A stretch of 64,000 bases of DNA from an uncultured Eggerthella sp. (GTDB lineage: Bacteria > Actinomycetota > Coriobacteriia > Coriobacteriales > Eggerthellaceae), in NCBI GenBank assembly GCA_900553605.1, contig USDX01000003.1, forward strand, positions 1 to 64,000. Direction: 5' to 3'. Below the pieces are notes generated by a model. That model did not search any database. It saw only the letters and a list, made by a program, of their open reading frames with translations, and was not told where the DNA came from. Both the position numbers and the translations under genes were made by a program. Of the stretch, positions 61,052 to 64,000 are shown piece by piece. Positions within the stretch are counted from its first letter, which is position 1. Each line of letters begins with the position of its first letter.

Positions 61052-61660
61052 ATGGCTACGATCGAAGCTAAAAAGACTGATAGACGCGTAATTCGCACCC
61101 GAAACGCCATACGTAAGGCCTTTACCGATCTACTCGCCGAAACGGCCTATAACAAGATCACCATCACCGCACTTGCCAAGCGCGCCGATGTCGACCGAAA
61201 GACGTTCTACACCCACTATTCATCGGTGGACAATCTGCTCGAAGACGTAATTCGCATCCAGACCGAAAAAAGCTTGGAGGGAATCGATTTTCGTGACTTC
61301 TTTGCCGATCCCCCTGCCTGCACCAAACGCTTCCTGACCGCCATCGAAGCCTCACTGCCCTTCACCCGCGAACAGCTGCGCGCAGTTGCCGAGCATGTGC
61401 CCCTCGACGAGTACCTCACCTATTGGACGGCAGCCGCAAAAGAGCACATCCACAACGAGGCAGGATTGCTTCCCGCCGTGGCTGAACGCAACCTCGACAT
61501 CATGCTTGAATTCTATCTAGGCGGCATTCTCAACGCCTACCTATATTGGCTCCGCAACTGCTGCGACATGCCTCTCGATGAATTACTGGTGCTGATATCG
61601 GACAACGTGGCATATGGCCTTCCCGGAGCCCTTGCCCGCCGAGCCAAAGTTCGGCACTAA
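61052..61660 (+). CDS. TetR-family transcriptional regulator
   Basis: The 202-residue protein has an N-terminal TetR-type helix-turn-helix (IRKAFTDLLAETAYNKITITALAKRADVDRKTFYTHY, in parts over residues 20-55) and a C-terminal helical domain of TetR_C-like type. It is divergent from the radical SAM gene, and a palindrome sits between them, so it is the likely repressor of that gene. Ligand unknown. Confidence 0.9.
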   Translation: MATIEAKKTDRRVIRTRNAIRKAFTDLLAETAYNKITITALAKRADVDRKTFYTHYSSVDNLLEDVIRIQTEKSLEGIDFRDFFADPPACTKRFLTAIEASLPFTREQLRAVAEHVPLDEYLTYWTAAAKEHIHNEAGLLPAVAERNLDIMLEFYLGGILNAYLYWLRNCCDMPLDELLVLISDNVAYGLPGALARRAKVRH

Positions 61661-61815
61661 AACCATATTTCGAAATCAGTCTCCAGGATCTCCCCTACAT
61701 CTCCTGGAGACGATTGCCTTTCGGGCATCGTATTCCCGCATTTTTCCTGCAGCAAGGAACAGATGCCCCGCCCAACGGGTACACTTTCGCTGAAACCAAC
61801 GCGAAAGGAAGCTCC

Positions 61816-63183
61816 ATGAAAAGCAACGCTGAGCTCACCGAAGAATATTTTGCCTGTGCTGAAGAGCTCGACGGCGATATCGCCGGCCGCCGAAGCGCGT
61901 ACGAATACATGAAAAACTCCACCGCCATCGTACATGAAAAGGTGGTTGCCTCTTCATTCATTCCCCGACTCTACAACGACGAGAGCTGGGAAACGTTACG
62001 CTCCATAGCCGAGACAACGCATCGAATCTTGTGCAAGGTCATCGAGCATTACCGTGAAACACCCGAATATCGCGACGTGTTCACCTTCGATGAGCGCCTG
62101 CGCGAACTGGTGCTTCTGCCTCGCGGTTACGCCGACCCGCTGCCCTTTGCCCGCATCGACGTTTTCCTGAACGAAGACGATCTCAGCTGCGGCTTCTGCG
62201 AGTTCAACGGCGACGGTTCTGCAGGCATGAATGAGAACCGAGAGATCACCAACAGCATCGACCAAACAGAAACATTCAAGCTTTTCTCCCAGAAACACCC
62301 CCTTGAAGCCTGCGAACTCTTCGATTCGTGGGTGCGAGAGTTCATTCGCATCTTCGAGCATTCAAAGCACTTTGTTCCTGGTGCCCGATTTGCTATCTGC
62401 GATTACCTTGAGTGCGGCGTAGTTGACGAGTTCAAGGTGTTCTCCTCTTTCTTTGCACGCTACGGCTACGAATGCGTTGTATGCGACGTGCGCGATCTGA
62501 AGTTCGACGGCGGTGCCCTATACGATGCCGACGGGCTGCCCGTTCATGCCATTTGGCGCCGCAGCGTAACAAACGACGTGCTTGATCACTGGGACGAGTC
62601 GCAAGACCTTATCGAAGCGGTACGCCACGAAGCCGTCGCCCTGATTGGCAGCTTTGCCGGCCATCTGGTTCACGACAAGCAGATTTTCGAAGTACTGTGC
62701 CACCCCAAAACCAAGGCAATCCTTGCTCCCGAGGAAAACGAATTCGTAGAGCGTCATGTTCCACGCACCCTTTTCCTCGACGAAAAGGAAATCGATCTCG
62801 ACGAAGTACGCACCAACAAGAACGCCTGGATCATCAAGCCCACGGACAATTACGGCGCCAAAGATGTATATGCCGGCGTTTCCTCCACCCAGGAAGAATG
62901 GGAGGATCTTATTGCCCGATTCGCAAACGGGGCATCAGGCGCGCCTTTTATTGTGCAGACGTACCTCACCCCGTACAAAACCCACACCTTGCCTCCTGAT
63001 GAAGATATCGAGAACCTGACCGATGATGAAGTTGATCGAACAGGGGCCTTATACAACAACCTCAGCGGCCTCTACCTGTACAACGGGCATTTTCAGGGCA
63101 TTTTCTCCCGCCTAGGACCCTTCCCCACCATCAGCAAGGACCTGAAGGGCATCACCGCCGCCACCATCCGCGTTCGAGGGTAG
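61816..63183 (+). CDS. Glutathionylspermidine-synthase-like ATP-grasp protein
   Basis: The 455-residue protein shows the C-terminal synthetase part of the glutathionylspermidine synthase family, an ATP-grasp fold of the circularly permuted type. Segments include CEFNGDGSAGMNENREI near 124, the RRSVTNDVLDHW segment, and KPTDNYGAKDVYAG near 337, where the KP(x)nG pattern binds ATP. The amidase domain of the E. coli enzyme is absent. AAAGGAAG precedes the ATG. True activity in this organism is not known; a peptide-like amide ligase is inferred. It lies four bases before a membrane-protein gene. Confidence 0.8.
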   Translation: MKSNAELTEEYFACAEELDGDIAGRRSAYEYMKNSTAIVHEKVVASSFIPRLYNDESWETLRSIAETTHRILCKVIEHYRETPEYRDVFTFDERLRELVLLPRGYADPLPFARIDVFLNEDDLSCGFCEFNGDGSAGMNENREITNSIDQTETFKLFSQKHPLEACELFDSWVREFIRIFEHSKHFVPGARFAICDYLECGVVDEFKVFSSFFARYGYECVVCDVRDLKFDGGALYDADGLPVHAIWRRSVTNDVLDHWDESQDLIEAVRHEAVALIGSFAGHLVHDKQIFEVLCHPKTKAILAPEENEFVERHVPRTLFLDEKEIDLDEVRTNKNAWIIKPTDNYGAKDVYAGVSSTQEEWEDLIARFANGASGAPFIVQTYLTPYKTHTLPPDEDIENLTDDEVDRTGALYNNLSGLYLYNGHFQGIFSRLGPFPTISKDLKGITAATIRVRG

Positions 63184-63187
63184 CGCC

Positions 63188-63958
63188 GTGAGTATCATGC
63201 GTCGCGCGCTTGCCCCTCTTCTTACGCTCGCAACCAGCATAGCCCTGGCCTACACCCTGTTCGGATTGGGATTCGTTGCCTGCACCACCCCGCAGGCAAC
63301 CGCCGCCATTGGCGGCACCTTCTCTGGCTGGGAGAATTCGGTGTTCCCCGAAGAAGACATGGCGGCCATCGCTGAGGCAACGCGCGCTTTCTCTATCGAA
63401 GGAGCGCCAATCGACGAACTCTCCGATGCAATCCGTTCAGCGCTCGAAGACTCAAACCCTCAACTTGCCGAGGCGTTTGCCGCAAGCGGACTCGACATCG
63501 CCGCAAACCAGGACAAAGCCACTTCGGTGGCGGGCGCGCTTTCCGATCGCTACACCCTGCCGCAAAACGCGCTTTCCCACCTGCAGGACTGCACGCCCAT
63601 TTTCACCACGGGCCGCATTTCGGTGGGAGTTGTGGGGGGATTCGCCCTCGTAGGACTTATAGCGCTGGGTTTCCTGGCAGGACGCAAGGCGGCAGGTCGT
63701 GCAATGCAGCTCGGCGCAGTCCTAGTCGCCGTAACGCTGTTGGCTCTAGCCGCATGGGCGATCACCGATTTCGATGGCCTCTTCACTTGGATGCATCAGA
63801 TGCTGTTTTCGCAGGGAAACTGGACATTCAGCGCGAACTCGCTTTTGATCCAGCTGTTCCCCGAGGCCTTCTGGGCAGCCATGGCGGCACTTTGGGTTAT
63901 CTGCAGCCTTATCTGCGCCGTTCTATGCGGGCTTCTGGGAAAGGTTATCGCGCACTAG
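63188..63958 (+). CDS. DUF1461/TIGR01906-like integral membrane protein
   Basis: The 256-residue protein has an N-terminal membrane helix and three more in the C-terminal half. The ordered segments SVFPEEDMAAIAEATRAFS, ALSHLQDC near 132 and MLFSQGNWTFSANSLLIQLFPEAFWAAM near 206 are typical of DUF1461 family members, whose role is unknown. Start is a GTG at 63188 with a later in-frame ATG at 63197. It begins four bases after the ATP-grasp gene, so the two may work together. The stop at 63956-63958 touches the stem of a hairpin repeat. Confidence 0.75.
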   Translation: MSIMRRALAPLLTLATSIALAYTLFGLGFVACTTPQATAAIGGTFSGWENSVFPEEDMAAIAEATRAFSIEGAPIDELSDAIRSALEDSNPQLAEAFAASGLDIAANQDKATSVAGALSDRYTLPQNALSHLQDCTPIFTTGRISVGVVGGFALVGLIALGFLAGRKAAGRAMQLGAVLVAVTLLALAAWAITDFDGLFTWMHQMLFSQGNWTFSANSLLIQLFPEAFWAAMAALWVICSLICAVLCGLLGKVIAH

Positions 63959-63991
63959 CTGGGAATATAGGGGAAGATCCTGTTTTCCCAG
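63959..63991. repeat. Hairpin element related to the one at 3812-3844
   Basis: Arms CTGGGAA and TTCCCAG enclose a loop that starts TATAGGGG. The arms and the TGGGAATATAGGG start match the 3.8 kb element; the loop core is degenerate. It follows the membrane-protein gene directly and may also act as a terminator. Confidence 0.6.
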
Positions 63992-64000
63992 TTAGGCACA

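Noticed and set aside
1..64000. CRISPR arrays, prophage genes, insertion sequences or an rRNA operon
   Set aside because: No regularly spaced direct repeats, transposase or phage structural genes, or rRNA sequence were seen in the window.

Overview
The window looks like a piece of the chromosome of an anaerobic actinobacterium of the class Coriobacteriia, most likely an Eggerthellaceae member (Slackia/Cryptobacterium/Denitrobacterium-like). This placement is inferred from medium-high GC, gene order (scpAB-rluB-tyrA-aroA-cmk-plsC-ispH-trmB-der-plsY-gpsA), an alanine/lysine-rich N-terminal extension on the primary sigma factor, and a FixABCX/acyl-CoA dehydrogenase energy module. No 16S gene is present, so the genus is not fixed. 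About 60 protein genes and two tRNAs are supported; most genes lie on the minus strand.

Region 1 (1-8.4 kb) holds DNA maintenance and uptake genes: the uvrA N-terminus, xerC, trmFO, a zinc-ribbon membrane protein, dprA, comM, a YraN-like gene, rnhB and rplS. Region 2 (8.5-12.4 kb) is a nadA-nadB-nadC-niaR operon with a promoter overlapped by a likely NiaR operator. Region 3 (12.5-19.4 kb) has azlCD, dgt, a zinc-ribbon/Nif3/PHP group, a cysteine desulfurase and rpe. Region 4 (19.4-33.8 kb) is a tightly packed minus-strand cluster from an ABC-F ATPase through trmL, scpA, scpB, rluB, tyrA, aroA, cmk, plsC, ispH, trmB, der, plsY, gpsA and ogt, with many stop/start overlaps.

Region 5 (33.9-44.2 kb) is the most distinctive part: a LysR regulator, an MFS carrier, an operon acd1-fixA-fixB-fixC-fixX, a divergent second acyl-CoA dehydrogenase and a four-helix membrane protein. 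The enzyme genes show strong codon bias, which suggests high expression. ATAG-N7-CTAT LysR-type boxes occur in the divergent promoter region and a near-match lies upstream of the transporter. The likely job is reduction of an imported unsaturated acid, as a CoA thioester, coupled to electron bifurcation or quinone/ferredoxin chemistry; the substrate is unknown and no CoA-transferase or ligase is in the window.

Region 6 (44.2-59.4 kb) has a CAU-anticodon tRNA, trpS, a DEAD-box helicase, tRNA-Asn, a low-molecular-weight phosphatase, an AlbA_2-domain protein, an anion permease, rlmKL, sigA, priA (with an unusual insertion) and metK. Region 7 (59.4-64 kb) has a radical SAM gene divergent from a TetR regulator with a perfect palindrome between them, a glutathionylspermidine-synthase-like ATP-grasp gene and a DUF1461-like membrane protein. 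Hairpins whose loops carry GGGACAG-type sequences recur at 3.8 and 53.3 kb, with a related stem at 64.0 kb, and may be REP-like elements.
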